A stretch of 64,000 nucleotides of DNA. Source: Rhodanobacteraceae bacterium (lineage in GTDB: Bacteria > Pseudomonadota > Gammaproteobacteria > Xanthomonadales > SZUA-5). A model generated the notes under the pieces. The model made no database searches, was not told where the DNA came from, and saw nothing but the letters and a program-made list of their open reading frames with translations. Position numbers and translations under genes: made by a program. Position 1 is the stretch's first letter; every line of letters starts with the position of its first letter. Below, piece by piece: positions 52,238 through 61,583 of the stretch. The stretch spans positions 18,287 through 82,286 of the forward strand of contig JADKFD010000013.1 in assembly GCA_016717705.1 (NCBI GenBank). The letters are read 5' to 3'.

Positions 52238-52968
52238 GGCTTGTCCTTGGCCTCGAAAGTGGAGGTCTTGACCTTGTCCGCCCCGGCCAGCCAGCCGTCG
52301 ATATCCTCACTGTCGCTGGCTTCCACCGGCAACAGGCGCATCCACGGTGCGTCCAGCAAGGGGTGGGCGTCGAGCAGCGCCGACGTTTCCTCGGCACTGC
52401 CGAATACGTACACCCAGAAGCCGCTCGCATAGCCATTGCCGCTGCCGTCTGGACGCCGGTCGCGCTTCTCGATCCAGCCGGGAACGACGTCGTCGACGAT
52501 CAGGTGCGCGACCGCCTTCAGATCGATCTGGCGCAGGATGATGTTGGCCTCATCGCGATCGAAGGCAATCAGGGTGTAGCCGTTGGGCTTGTCCTCGGGG
52601 CTGCTCTCCTGCGCCGGATCGGGGCGATCGCGCGCAACGATGAAGGCCTGCTTGCCGCTGTGGGCGAAGCCAAGCTCCATCTCTTCTTCCAGATCGTCGA
52701 CGTCCGCAACCGGGTGTCCCTGCTCATCGCGCTCGATGCCGACCGAATACCAGCGCTCGCAATTTTCGGTGATCCGCAGGTACAGCATGCCTTCGCCCGG
52801 CTCGCGCCGGAAATCCTCGGCACGCCAGTCGCCGACCAGTGCCGGATCGCAGGCGGCCAGCGGCTCGCTGGGAGGCGACTGGAACTCGACGGTGTCGCAG
52901 GCGGCCAGGGTGAGAGCGGCAGCGACGCTCAGCAGGACCAATCTTTGGACGCTGTGCAGGCGATTCAT
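52234..52968 (-). CDS. Hypothetical lipoprotein
   Basis: A 244-aa protein started at ATG 52968. It has a lipobox (SVAAALTLAACD). The mature part is acidic, with no family I recognise: CDPALVGDWRAEDFRREPGE near the N-terminus, ITENCERWYSVGIERDEQGH, then KPNGYTLIAFDRDEANIIL, and GYASGFWVYVFGSAEETSAL. It overlaps the TPM gene start by 4 bases (ATGA), implying coupled expression with an envelope protein. Function unknown. Confidence 0.75.
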   Translation of the reverse strand: MNRLHSVQRLVLLSVAAALTLAACDTVEFQSPPSEPLAACDPALVGDWRAEDFRREPGEGMLYLRITENCERWYSVGIERDEQGHPVADVDDLEEEMELGFAHSGKQAFIVARDRPDPAQESSPEDKPNGYTLIAFDRDEANIILRQIDLKAVAHLIVDDVVPGWIEKRDRRPDGSGNGYASGFWVYVFGSAEETSALLDAHPLLDAPWMRLLPVEASDSEDIDGWLAGADKVKTSTFEAKDKP

Positions 52969-53148
52969 CGGCGGATTTCCAGGCGGGGAGACGCAGACCA
53001 GTTCCATACAATACGACCGAATCAGCGGCGGTCGCGATGTGGCCGGTCGTCCAGACCGGCTAGCCCTGGGAGTCCCGGCGCCCTGGCTGTGCGCTGTGGC
53101 ATCGAAACCGCAGGAGGCAGGGCGTGCAGCCTAGGTGGCACCCCAAGA

Positions 53149-53217
53149 GTCACCATAGTCTGCTGCGCAGACAACGTGACCTACTTTCAATGGCTTATGG
53201 GATGTTCGGTGAGCGCG
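53149..53217. repeat. REP-family-1 unit
   Basis: GTCACCATAGTCTGCTGCGC through AACGTGACCTACTTTCA (53149-53189), then TTATGGGATGTTCGGTGAG. It lies between the lipoprotein gene and the end of liuD, and is the same module as at 4398 and 45997. Confidence 0.85.
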
Positions 53218-53236
53218 GAGTCTGGGTTGCGACGAT

Positions 53237-55237
53237 CTACGCCTGCAAACGCACCAGCACCATGTCCGCCTCGACGAATTCGCCGACGCTGGCGCGGATC
53301 TCGGCGACCACGCCGACGCGCGGGGCGCGCAGGGTGATTTCCATCTTCATCGCTTCCATCACGATCAGTTCCTGGCCGTCGACGACCTCGGTGTCGGCAT
53401 CGACGCGCACGGCGACGATGCGTCCCGGCATCGGCGCGCGCACGCTGTCGCCACCGCCGGATTTGCTGCCCTCGAAGGCATAGGGATGGCGCAGGGACAG
53501 GGTGTAGCGGCGTTCGCCGGCAAAGGCGAGATAGCCATTGCGCAGTGCCAGCACGCGCAGGCGCACGGCGCGTTCGCCGAGCAGGAAGTCGACGCTCTCG
53601 GCGCTGGCGCGGGCACCGCGGACTTCCAGGCGGCTGGCGCCGAGGTACAGGCTGTAGTCGCCCGCGTGCCCGTGCGCGGCGACCTCGATCAGCGCCTCGC
53701 GATGCAGCAAGTGCTTGAGTCGCTTGCCGGGATGACCGTGGCGCCAGCCGTCGGCCAGCGCCCACGGCGAATGCGGATCGGTGCCGGTGCGCCCTTGTGC
53801 AGCCGCGAGCGCTTCCTCATCGAGCAGCGCGCGCACGGCGATGGCCACCAGGACTTCTTCCGGCAGTGCGTTGTCGCTGCCCATCACCTCGTCGAGGTGG
53901 CGATCCAGATAACCGGTGTCGATGCTGGCATCGACCACTGCCGGGTGGCGGATCAGGCGTTCCAGAAACTCGACATTGCTTTTCGGGCCGGCGACCACGG
54001 TGTGCGCCAGCGCCTGTCGCAGGCGCGCCAGCGCCGCCGTCCGATCGGCCGCGTGCACGATCAGCTTGGCGATCATCGGATCGTAGTGCACGGTGACCTC
54101 GTCGCCCTCGACCACGCCGGAATCGAGGCGCACGGACGCACTGGTTTGCGGCAGGCGCAGCATGTCCAGCTTGCCGCTGCCCGGCAGGAAGCCCGCTTCG
54201 GGGTCCTCGGCGTAGAGGCGCACTTCGATGGCGTGGCCATGGGTGGGCACCGGGCGCAGCGGCACCAGATCGGCCAGACGGCCGCCGCTGGCGATCGCCA
54301 ACTGCAGTTCGACCAGATCCAGGCCGGTCACCATCTCGGTCACCGGGTGCTCGACCTGCAGCCGGGTGTTGATTTCCATGAAGTAGAAATCGCCGTCCGG
54401 GCCGACGATGAACTCGACGGTGCCGGCGTTGGCGTAGTCGATCGCATGGCCGGCCTGGACCGCAGCGGCGCCCATCGCGGCGCGCAGTTCCACGCTCACG
54501 AAGGGCGACGGCGATTCCTCGATGACCTTCTGGTAGCGCCGCTGTGCCGAACATTCACGCTCGTTCAGGTGGATCACATGGCCATGGTGGTCGCCGAAGA
54601 TCTGGATCTCGATGTGGCGCGGGCGCTCGACATAGCGCTCCAGCAACACGCGATCGCGGCCGAAGGCGCCGCGCGCCTCACGCTGGCAGGATTCCAGCGC
54701 GCCGATGAACTCGCCGGCATTGCGCACCACGCGCATGCCTTTGCCGCCGCCGCCGTGCGCCGCCTTGATCATCAGCGGAAAGCCGATGCGCGCGGCCTCG
54801 CGTGCCAGCAGATCAGGGTCCTGATCCTCGCCGGTGTAGCCCGGAACCACCGGAACGCCGGCGGCGCTCATCAGGTTCTTGGCGCCGGCCTTGCTGCCCA
54901 TCTTGCGCATCGACGTGGCACTGGGGCCAATGAAACGCAGGCCGGCCGCGCTGACCGCCTCGGCGAAGTCGGCGTTCTCGCTGAGAAAACCGAAACCCGG
55001 ATGGATCGCCTGCGCGCCGGTGGCCAGGGCCGCCTCGATGATGCGATCACCGCGCAGATAAGAGTCGGCCGGCCGCGAACCGCCGATCCAGCGACCCTCA
55101 TCAGCCAGCCGCACATGCTGCGCGCGCGCATCCGCGTCCGAATACACCGCCACCGTGGCAATGCCCAACCGCGCGCAAGTGCGCTGGATACGACAGGCGA
55201 TCTCACCACGGTTGGCAATCAGGATCTTGTTGAACAT
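53237..55237 (-). CDS. liuD: Methylcrotonyl-CoA carboxylase biotin-containing alpha subunit
   Basis: A 666-aa protein started at 55237 (MFNKILIANRGEIACRIQRT). The biotin-carboxylase domain (about residues 1-450) shows AAHGGGGKGMRVV, ERYVERPRHIEIQIFGD, ERECSAQRRYQKVIEESPSP and FMEINTRLQVEHPVTE. The BT and biotinyl domains end with the biotin site VMEAMKMEI (about 629-637). Pairing with a liuC-like gene upstream supports methylcrotonyl-CoA carboxylase in leucine breakdown. A propionyl- or geranyl-CoA carboxylase is a less likely alternative. The carboxyltransferase partner (LiuB) is not in the window. Confidence 0.92.
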   Translation of the reverse strand: MFNKILIANRGEIACRIQRTCARLGIATVAVYSDADARAQHVRLADEGRWIGGSRPADSYLRGDRIIEAALATGAQAIHPGFGFLSENADFAEAVSAAGLRFIGPSATSMRKMGSKAGAKNLMSAAGVPVVPGYTGEDQDPDLLAREAARIGFPLMIKAAHGGGGKGMRVVRNAGEFIGALESCQREARGAFGRDRVLLERYVERPRHIEIQIFGDHHGHVIHLNERECSAQRRYQKVIEESPSPFVSVELRAAMGAAAVQAGHAIDYANAGTVEFIVGPDGDFYFMEINTRLQVEHPVTEMVTGLDLVELQLAIASGGRLADLVPLRPVPTHGHAIEVRLYAEDPEAGFLPGSGKLDMLRLPQTSASVRLDSGVVEGDEVTVHYDPMIAKLIVHAADRTAALARLRQALAHTVVAGPKSNVEFLERLIRHPAVVDASIDTGYLDRHLDEVMGSDNALPEEVLVAIAVRALLDEEALAAAQGRTGTDPHSPWALADGWRHGHPGKRLKHLLHREALIEVAAHGHAGDYSLYLGASRLEVRGARASAESVDFLLGERAVRLRVLALRNGYLAFAGERRYTLSLRHPYAFEGSKSGGGDSVRAPMPGRIVAVRVDADTEVVDGQELIVMEAMKMEITLRAPRVGVVAEIRASVGEFVEADMVLVRLQA

Positions 55238-55280
55238 GCTGGGCTGGCCTGTCGGTTCGCTCCGCGGGGAGCCTGAAATG

Positions 55281-55436
55281 GAGGACGCAAAGGACGCCAA
55301 GTGCGCAAAGGACGCCAAGGAAGCAGAGATGAATGGCCGAGTTGGTCTGAGCAGGCTGCGAGTTGCCAGTCTCGCTCCGTCTCATCAATGGCTCTACTTT
55401 GCGTCCTTTGCGCCCCCTTTGCGTCCTTTGCGTCCA
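55281..55436. repeat. Inverted word array (GGACGCAAA / TTTGCGTCC words)
   Basis: The left arm 55281-55322 repeats GGACGC(C)AA and the right arm 55396-55436 repeats TTTGCGTCC; the core between is about 75 bases. The same word makes the single-arm array near 49.55 kb. It lies between liuC and liuD. Confidence 0.8.
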
Positions 55437-55465
55437 CAATCAAAAGTCGGAAAGTGCCGCCAAAG

Positions 55466-56251
55466 TCACAGCCAGTTCGGCGGACGTTTTTCGAGGAAGG
55501 CGGTCAGGCCCTCCTGGCCTTCCATCGAGACGCGCAGGCGGGCGATCAGTGCGGCGGTCTGTTCGTCGAGTTTGCGCTGGGCGGGTTCGTCGCGGCCGAA
55601 GATGCCTTCGACCAGGCGCTTGGCGACCAGCATCGCGGTCGGTCCGGCCTTGAGCATGGCGTCGAGTTCGCGTTCGACAGCGCCGTCCAGCGCGTCGGCA
55701 GGCATGATTTCGTGGACCAGATTCATCGCCAGCGCGCGCGGCGCGTCGAACAGCGCACCGCTCTGGAACCAGCGGCGCGCGTGACGCGCACCGATCGCGG
55801 CGACCACGTAGGGCGAGATCACCGCCGGCACCAGCCCGAGCTTGCTCTCGGTCAGGCCGAATCTGGCTTCATCGGAGGCCAGGGCAACGTCGCAACAAGC
55901 GATCAATCCGACACCGCCGCCGAAGGCCGAGCCTTGAATCCGGGCAATGGTCGGTTTGGGAAGATAGGCCAGCGTGCGCATCAAATCGGCGAGTTTCAGC
56001 GCGTCGGCCTGGTTCTCGGCCTCGCCAAACGCCGCCATCGCGCGCATCCAGTTGAGATCGGCGCCGGCCGAGAAGGACTTGCCCTCGGCCGCCAGTACCA
56101 CCGCGCGCACCTCCGGATCGGCCCCGGCGCGCGCCAGCGCGGCAGTCAGTTCGGCGATCAATTCGGCATTGAAGGCGTTGTGGACGTCGGGTCGATCCAT
56201 GGTCACCGTGGCGACCCTGCCCGACAAACCTACGCGTACCATCGCTGCCAT
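55466..56251 (-). CDS. liuC: 3-methylglutaconyl-CoA hydratase-like crotonase
   Basis: A 261-aa protein started at 56251 (MAAMVRVGLSGRVATV), after GGGGGACAGCGGC. Crotonase blocks are VATVTMDRPDVHNAFNAELI, SFSAGADLNWMRAM (about residues 59-72) and RIQGSAFGGGVGLIACCDVA (about 102-121). ARFGLTESKLGLVPAVISPYV is characteristic of LiuC of Pseudomonas. It hydrates methylglutaconyl-CoA in leucine catabolism. It is transcribed in the same direction as liuD, with the word array between. Confidence 0.9.
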   Translation of the reverse strand: MAAMVRVGLSGRVATVTMDRPDVHNAFNAELIAELTAALARAGADPEVRAVVLAAEGKSFSAGADLNWMRAMAAFGEAENQADALKLADLMRTLAYLPKPTIARIQGSAFGGGVGLIACCDVALASDEARFGLTESKLGLVPAVISPYVVAAIGARHARRWFQSGALFDAPRALAMNLVHEIMPADALDGAVERELDAMLKAGPTAMLVAKRLVEGIFGRDEPAQRKLDEQTAALIARLRVSMEGQEGLTAFLEKRPPNWL

Positions 56252-56283
56252 TGCCGCTGTCCCCCTGTGAGCTGGGAATGAGT

Positions 56284-57038
56284 CTACACGCGCCGGGTTT
56301 GGTCGGCGGTTTCGATAACCAGCAAGAGCTCGATCTGGGTGATCAGCGCCGGCCCGACCAGCGAAAACACGATCAGCAACAGCGGAACCAGGATGATCGC
56401 CGTGATCTGATTGGCGGCCTGCGGATCCTGCATGCGCGCGGACACGCGCAGGCACACCAGCGCGGTCATCGCGCCGATCTCCGGGCCCAGCACGAGCACG
56501 GCGATCCAGTAGAACTGATCGGGCCAGACCAGGATGTCGTGCGACCAGTAGAACGCAGCCACTGAAGCGACCGCGCCGAGCACTGCGGCGATCCAGGTCA
56601 TCAGCACCGCCGGCACCGCCACTGCCATCAACTTGGCGAGCAGGAAATCGCCGGTTGCCAGCGGCGTCGCCAGCACCGGTTCCAGCGTGCGTTGCTGCTT
56701 CTCGCCGACGATGGCGTAGGCGCCGGCGATCGACACGATGGTCAGCGGCATCAGCAGGAAGTACCCGGCCGATGCCCGCAGCAGGATGGTCGCTGCGGCG
56801 ATTTCGAGATCGATGCCGCTGGCCGCCGCGAGCATGCGCACGGCGTTGACCATCGACTGCATTTCCGGTTTGACCGGCGCATCGCCGGACAGGATCGCGG
56901 CGCTGCCCAGTGCGATCAGTGCTGGCAGCGCGGCGCCGATCAGCGGCATCAGGATGTAGATCGGCCACAGCATCCGGTTCTGGCGCTGATCCAGGAATTC
57001 GCGCCAGAGCATCCAGCGCAGCGCGGAAAGGGTGCGGG

Positions 57039-57042
<4 letters not shown>
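56284..57042 (-). CDS. ABC-2 type permease (NatB-like)
   Basis: A 252-aa membrane protein with about six TM helices: MLWPIYILMPLIGAALPALI, GYFLLMPLTIVSIAGAYAIVGEKQQRTLEPVLATP (the ABC-2 signature follows), LLAKLMAVAVPAVLMTWIAAVLGAVA, and AIILVPLLLIVFSLVGPALI. The EKQQRTLEPVLATPL motif is typical of Na+/ABC-2 permeases. The start overlaps the stop of the ATPase gene by 4 bases, so they form one exporter. Substrate unknown. Confidence 0.88.
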
Positions 57043-57962
<920 letters not shown>

Positions 57963-57968
57963 GACGTC

Positions 57969-58138
57969 AAGGAGGGGGGCACGGGGCAAGGGGGCACGGG
58001 GCACGGGAGAAGCAAACGGGGCGATCTGCCCGAACGACTAATGGGTCAGCAAACCTGCCACCCGCAAATCTGGTGTTACAACCAGCCATCATCGTGCGAG
58101 CCTTTCCCGTGCCCCGTGCCCCGTGCCCCGTGCCCCGC
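57969..58138. repeat. Inverted word array (GGGGCAC / GTGCCCC words)
   Basis: The left arm 57969-58008 repeats GGGGCACGG; the right arm 58103-58138 repeats CCGTGCCCC. The core (about 95 bases) contains CCATCATCGTGCGAGC, resembling the core of the array near 24.8 kb. Confidence 0.8.
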
Positions 58139-58142
58139 TTCA

Positions 58143-58925
58143 TCAGCTGCCCCGGAACACCGCCGCCCGCTTCTCCAGGAACGCCCGCGTGCCTTCGCGC
58201 ATGTCCTCGGTCGAGGCGGTCACCGCGAACAGGTGGGTCTCGTAGCTCAAGCCCTGGTCGAGGGCCATGTCGGCACCGAGGATCACGGCGTCGAGGATCG
58301 CGCGCAGCGCATGCGGCGCCGAACGCGCCAGTTGCGCGGCGATCTTCGCCACTTCGGCATCCAGATCCGCGGCCGGCACCACGCGGTTGACGATGCCGAG
58401 GTCGAGCGCGCGCTGCGCGCTGATCGGGGCGCCGAGCAGGCACAGTTCCAGCGCTGCGGCGCGGCTGCAAAGACGGGTCAGGCGCTGGGTGGCACCAAAG
58501 CCGGGCAGGATGCCGAGGTTGATCTCCGGCGTGCCCAGCTTCGCGGTGTCGGCGGCGATGCGCAGATGGCAGCACATCGCCAGCTCCATGCCGCCGCCGA
58601 GCGCGAAGCCATTGACGCGCGCCAGCACTGGTTTGCCCAGGGTCTCGACGCTGCGCATCATGCGCTGGCCGGCCTCGGAGAAGTCGCGCGCCTGCACCGG
58701 GGTCGCGCTGGCGAACTCGCTGATGTCGGCGCCAGCGACAAAGGCCTTCGCGCCCGATCCGGTCAGCACCACCACGCGCACGCCGGCCTCACTGCGCGCC
58801 GCGTCGAATGCCTGCTGCAGCTCGCCGATGGTGGCGTGGTTCAGCGCGTTGAGCTTGTCCGGACGGTTGACCGTGATGGTGCGGACCGCGTCCTTGTCTT
58901 CGATCAGCAGATTGGCGTAGCTCAC
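58143..58925 (-). CDS. Enoyl-CoA hydratase
   Basis: A 260-aa crotonase started at GTG 58925 (SYANLLIEDKDAVRTITV), with ATGAGGAAA upstream; an ATG at 58940 is also in frame. Oxyanion and catalytic blocks are KAFVAGADISEFA (about residues 58-70), NGFALGGGMELAMCCHLRI (about 101-119, with Glu) and LGTPEINLGILPGFGATQRL (about 125-144, with Glu). Both catalytic Glu are present, so it is likely a true hydratase. It would act in fatty-acid beta-oxidation. It is the third crotonase in the window. Confidence 0.92.
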   Translation of the reverse strand: MSYANLLIEDKDAVRTITVNRPDKLNALNHATIGELQQAFDAARSEAGVRVVVLTGSGAKAFVAGADISEFASATPVQARDFSEAGQRMMRSVETLGKPVLARVNGFALGGGMELAMCCHLRIAADTAKLGTPEINLGILPGFGATQRLTRLCSRAAALELCLLGAPISAQRALDLGIVNRVVPAADLDAEVAKIAAQLARSAPHALRAILDAVILGADMALDQGLSYETHLFAVTASTEDMREGTRAFLEKRAAVFRGS

Positions 58926-59063
58926 CCGTGGTTTCCTCATCAATGGCTGCAATGCGTTGCATTCTACGCAGCAAATTCGGCGCCAATCGGACTTTGGTAC
59001 GTAGAGCTTCGTGCCGACGGGCGGTATGGTCGGGTATCGCGGATCGATCGACGGAGTTAAACC

Positions 59064-60611
59064 ATGCGCATGTGGCTGCGGGCCTTGCTGGCGGGCGGAA
59101 TGTTGTGGTGGACGGCCGGCGTGCAGGCGCAGGTGACGCCGGACCCGGTCAACCTGACGGCCCTGTGGTACGACCAGTCGCAGGCCGGCCACGGCGTCAA
59201 TGTCGTGCACCAGGGCAGCATCCTGTTCGTCGCCTGGTACGTCTACGGCAGCGACGGCAAGGTGCTGTGGATGGTCGCCGCGGCATCGCGCCAGGCTGAC
59301 GGGCGCTACATCGGTGCCATCAACAGTTTCAACGGCCAGCCGTTCAACCTGATCAACAACGCCCAGGCGAACACCCAGACCAACGCCCGCGGCGAGGTGC
59401 GGCTGTCGCTGACCAGCGACGGCAAGCTCGATTTCGCCTACACCATCGACAACATCACCCAGACACGGCGGTTGGAGAAGGCGGTGTTCGTCGCCAATCC
59501 GCCGGTGTGCACCTTCACCACCGCATCGCGCGCCGGCGCCAGCAACTACACCGACGTCTGGTGGAAGGAGAGCGAATCCGGCTGGGGCATCAGCATCATT
59601 CACCAGGGCGATCTGATCTTCATCGCCTGGTACACCTACGGCAGCGACGGCAAGCCGATGTGGGTCACCGGGCTGGCGACGCGGCAGGCCAATGGCAGCT
59701 TCAGCGGCGAACTCAACCGACCGGCCAGCGGTGTCGCATTCAACTTGATCAACGGGCCGGCGACGACTTTCCCGGTGCCGACGGTGGGCAATTTCTCGCT
59801 CAGCTTCAGCAATGGCGAGACCGGCACCTTCAACTACACCATCGACGGCGTCAGCCAGAGCAAGGCGATCACGCGCCTGGTCTATGTCGGCGCCGACCAG
59901 TCCAAGACGATTTGCGCGGCTCCTGGCGGCGGCACGCCGGGCGCGCTGGCCAGTTGCGATCCGGGCCTGAACACCGGCGATTTCCGCACCACGCGCTTCG
60001 ACAATGGCAATGGCGATGTGACCGAGCGGGTGGTTGGTCCGGGCACCTTCCAGGGCCAGAACGTCATCATCATGGAACAGTTCGACGCGCAAAACGTGAT
60101 GACGGCGCGCAACTACATGCAGGTCAACGCCAACGAAATCCTGACCGTGGCCACCGAGGGCTTCCAGAACGGTGCCGTGGCAATCACCACCGTGTACAAC
60201 CCGCCGGCCAAGTTCCGCCGCACGCCCGCAGTCAACGAGACCTACGTGCACAACTACGTCGGCAGTTCCAGCGGTTCGGGCCTGAGCTACACGACGCAGT
60301 ACCAGGAGACCATCACCCGCGAAGCCGACGATCCCGAAGACGTGCCCGCCGGCAGCTTCAACGCCTGCAAGTTCAAGCGCGACATCGTCACCACCACCTT
60401 CGGCATCACCCAGACCGTCAACATGGATCTGTGGATGGCGCCACAAGTGGGCACGATCCGTTCGCGCAGCCGTGTGCCGACCCCGGCCGGCACCACGACG
60501 GTCCAGGGCGAATTGTTGCGGGCGCGGGTCAACGGTGAATTTCCCGAATTGACGGGGAGAAGGCGGGGGCGCAGCGCGCTCCTCAGTGTCGCCGTGATCG
60601 ACGGCAGGTGA
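59064..60611 (+). CDS. Secreted protein with two tandem W-rich 'HQG' domains
   Basis: A 515-aa exported protein (signal RALLAGGMLWWTAGVQAQ). Two homologous units: LTALWYDQSQAGHGVNVVHQ (residues about 30-49) followed by GSILFVAWYVYGSDGKVLWM, and YTDVWWKESESGWGISIIHQ (about 174-193) followed by GDLIFIAWYTYGSDGKPMWV. Each has W-x-x-x-x-S-x-x-G-x-G and a WYxYGSDGK strand. The C-terminal half (about 300-490) has no family I can name. The final 20 residues are translated from a degenerate REP block. It is probably a surface or matrix protein. The unit itself looks like a recurrent domain worth defining. Confidence 0.72.
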   Translation: MRMWLRALLAGGMLWWTAGVQAQVTPDPVNLTALWYDQSQAGHGVNVVHQGSILFVAWYVYGSDGKVLWMVAAASRQADGRYIGAINSFNGQPFNLINNAQANTQTNARGEVRLSLTSDGKLDFAYTIDNITQTRRLEKAVFVANPPVCTFTTASRAGASNYTDVWWKESESGWGISIIHQGDLIFIAWYTYGSDGKPMWVTGLATRQANGSFSGELNRPASGVAFNLINGPATTFPVPTVGNFSLSFSNGETGTFNYTIDGVSQSKAITRLVYVGADQSKTICAAPGGGTPGALASCDPGLNTGDFRTTRFDNGNGDVTERVVGPGTFQGQNVIIMEQFDAQNVMTARNYMQVNANEILTVATEGFQNGAVAITTVYNPPAKFRRTPAVNETYVHNYVGSSSGSGLSYTTQYQETITREADDPEDVPAGSFNACKFKRDIVTTTFGITQTVNMDLWMAPQVGTIRSRSRVPTPAGTTTVQGELLRARVNGEFPELTGRRRGRSALLSVAVIDGR

Positions 60612-60625
60612 GAGCGCTCGCGCGC
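60572..60625. repeat. Degenerate REP-family-2 element
   Basis: GGGGGCGCAGCGCGCTCCTC ... GAGAGCGCTCGCGCGCGATG are the decayed arms of the family-2 palindrome. It overlaps the end of the secreted protein gene. Confidence 0.55.
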
Positions 60626-60731
60626 GATGCTTTCTGAAAACCAAACACCAACACCCCGCCCGTCATCGCCCCAACTCGCGTCATCCGCTACACTTGCGCT
60701 TCCGCCCGGATGGGCCAGTTGCAAGTTGTGG

Positions 60732-61583
60732 ATGAACGAGGATTCCCCTAGTAGCAGCGGTTCCGCGCAGCGCTCCTGGCTGGAGCGACTCGGCCAGGCC
60801 TTCTCCGGCGAGCCGCGGAACCGCGAAGAACTGATCGAGGAACTGCGCCACGCGCGCGAGAATGGCCTGCTCGATGGCGACACTTTGGCCATGCTCGAAG
60901 GCGCGCTCAGCGTTTCCGACAAGCAGGTGGCGGACGTCATGGTGCCGCGCGCGCAGATGGCCTGGCTCGGCATCGAGACCTCGCTGAAAGACGTGCTGCG
61001 CATCGTCACCGAATCCGGGCATTCGCGCTTTCCGGTGCACGGTGAAGACAAGGACGAAGTGCTTGGCCTGCTGCTGGCCAAGGATTTGCTGCGCCATTTC
61101 GCCAGCGGCGAGGCCGATTTCGAGTTGCGCCGCGTGCTGCGACCGATGACGCTGATCCCGGAGTCGAAGAAGCTGAATCTGGTGCTCAAGGAATTCCGGC
61201 TCAACCGCACGCACATGGCGGTGGTGGTCGACGAGTACGGCGGCGTGGCCGGATTGATCACCATCGAAGACGTACTCGAGGAAATCGTCGGCGAGATCGA
61301 CGACGAACACGATGCCGAGGACAAGCCCGAAGTGCAGATCACCGCCGGGGCCGACGGCGCCTACACGGTGCAGGCACTGACGCCGGTGGAAGACTTCAAC
61401 GAGCACTTCCAGGTGAGTTTCGATACCGAGTCGGTCGACACCGTCGGCGGCTTGGTGACGCAGGCATTCGGTCACATGCCCGAGCGCGGCGAGGCGATCG
61501 AGATCGGCGGATTCCTGTTCGAGGTGGCCAAGGCCGATGCACGTCGCGTGCAACTGCTGCGCGTGCGGCCGAGCGCTGCCTGA
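60732..61583 (+). CDS. corC: CorC-like CBS-domain protein (HlyC/CorC family)
   Basis: A 283-aa protein started at 60732 (MNEDSPSSSGSAQRSWLERL). Two CBS domains span about residues 65-190, with MVPRAQMAWLGIETSLKDVL, VTESGHSRFPVHGEDKDEVLGLLLAKDLLR and FRLNRTHMAVVVDEYGGVAG. The CorC_HlyC C-terminal domain follows (DGAYTVQALTPVEDFNEHFQ). It lacks TM segments, as CorC does, and is thought to modulate magnesium/cobalt transport at the membrane. The following gene starts at its stop codon. A corA gene is at the window end. Confidence 0.92.
   Translation: MNEDSPSSSGSAQRSWLERLGQAFSGEPRNREELIEELRHARENGLLDGDTLAMLEGALSVSDKQVADVMVPRAQMAWLGIETSLKDVLRIVTESGHSRFPVHGEDKDEVLGLLLAKDLLRHFASGEADFELRRVLRPMTLIPESKKLNLVLKEFRLNRTHMAVVVDEYGGVAGLITIEDVLEEIVGEIDDEHDAEDKPEVQITAGADGAYTVQALTPVEDFNEHFQVSFDTESVDTVGGLVTQAFGHMPERGEAIEIGGFLFEVAKADARRVQLLRVRPSAA

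Noticed and set aside
58143..60644. An 833-residue minus-strand ORF covering the enoyl-CoA hydratase and the opposite strand of the secreted protein
   Set aside because: Only the last 260 residues match a family. The rest is antisense to a signal-peptide-bearing gene on the plus strand.
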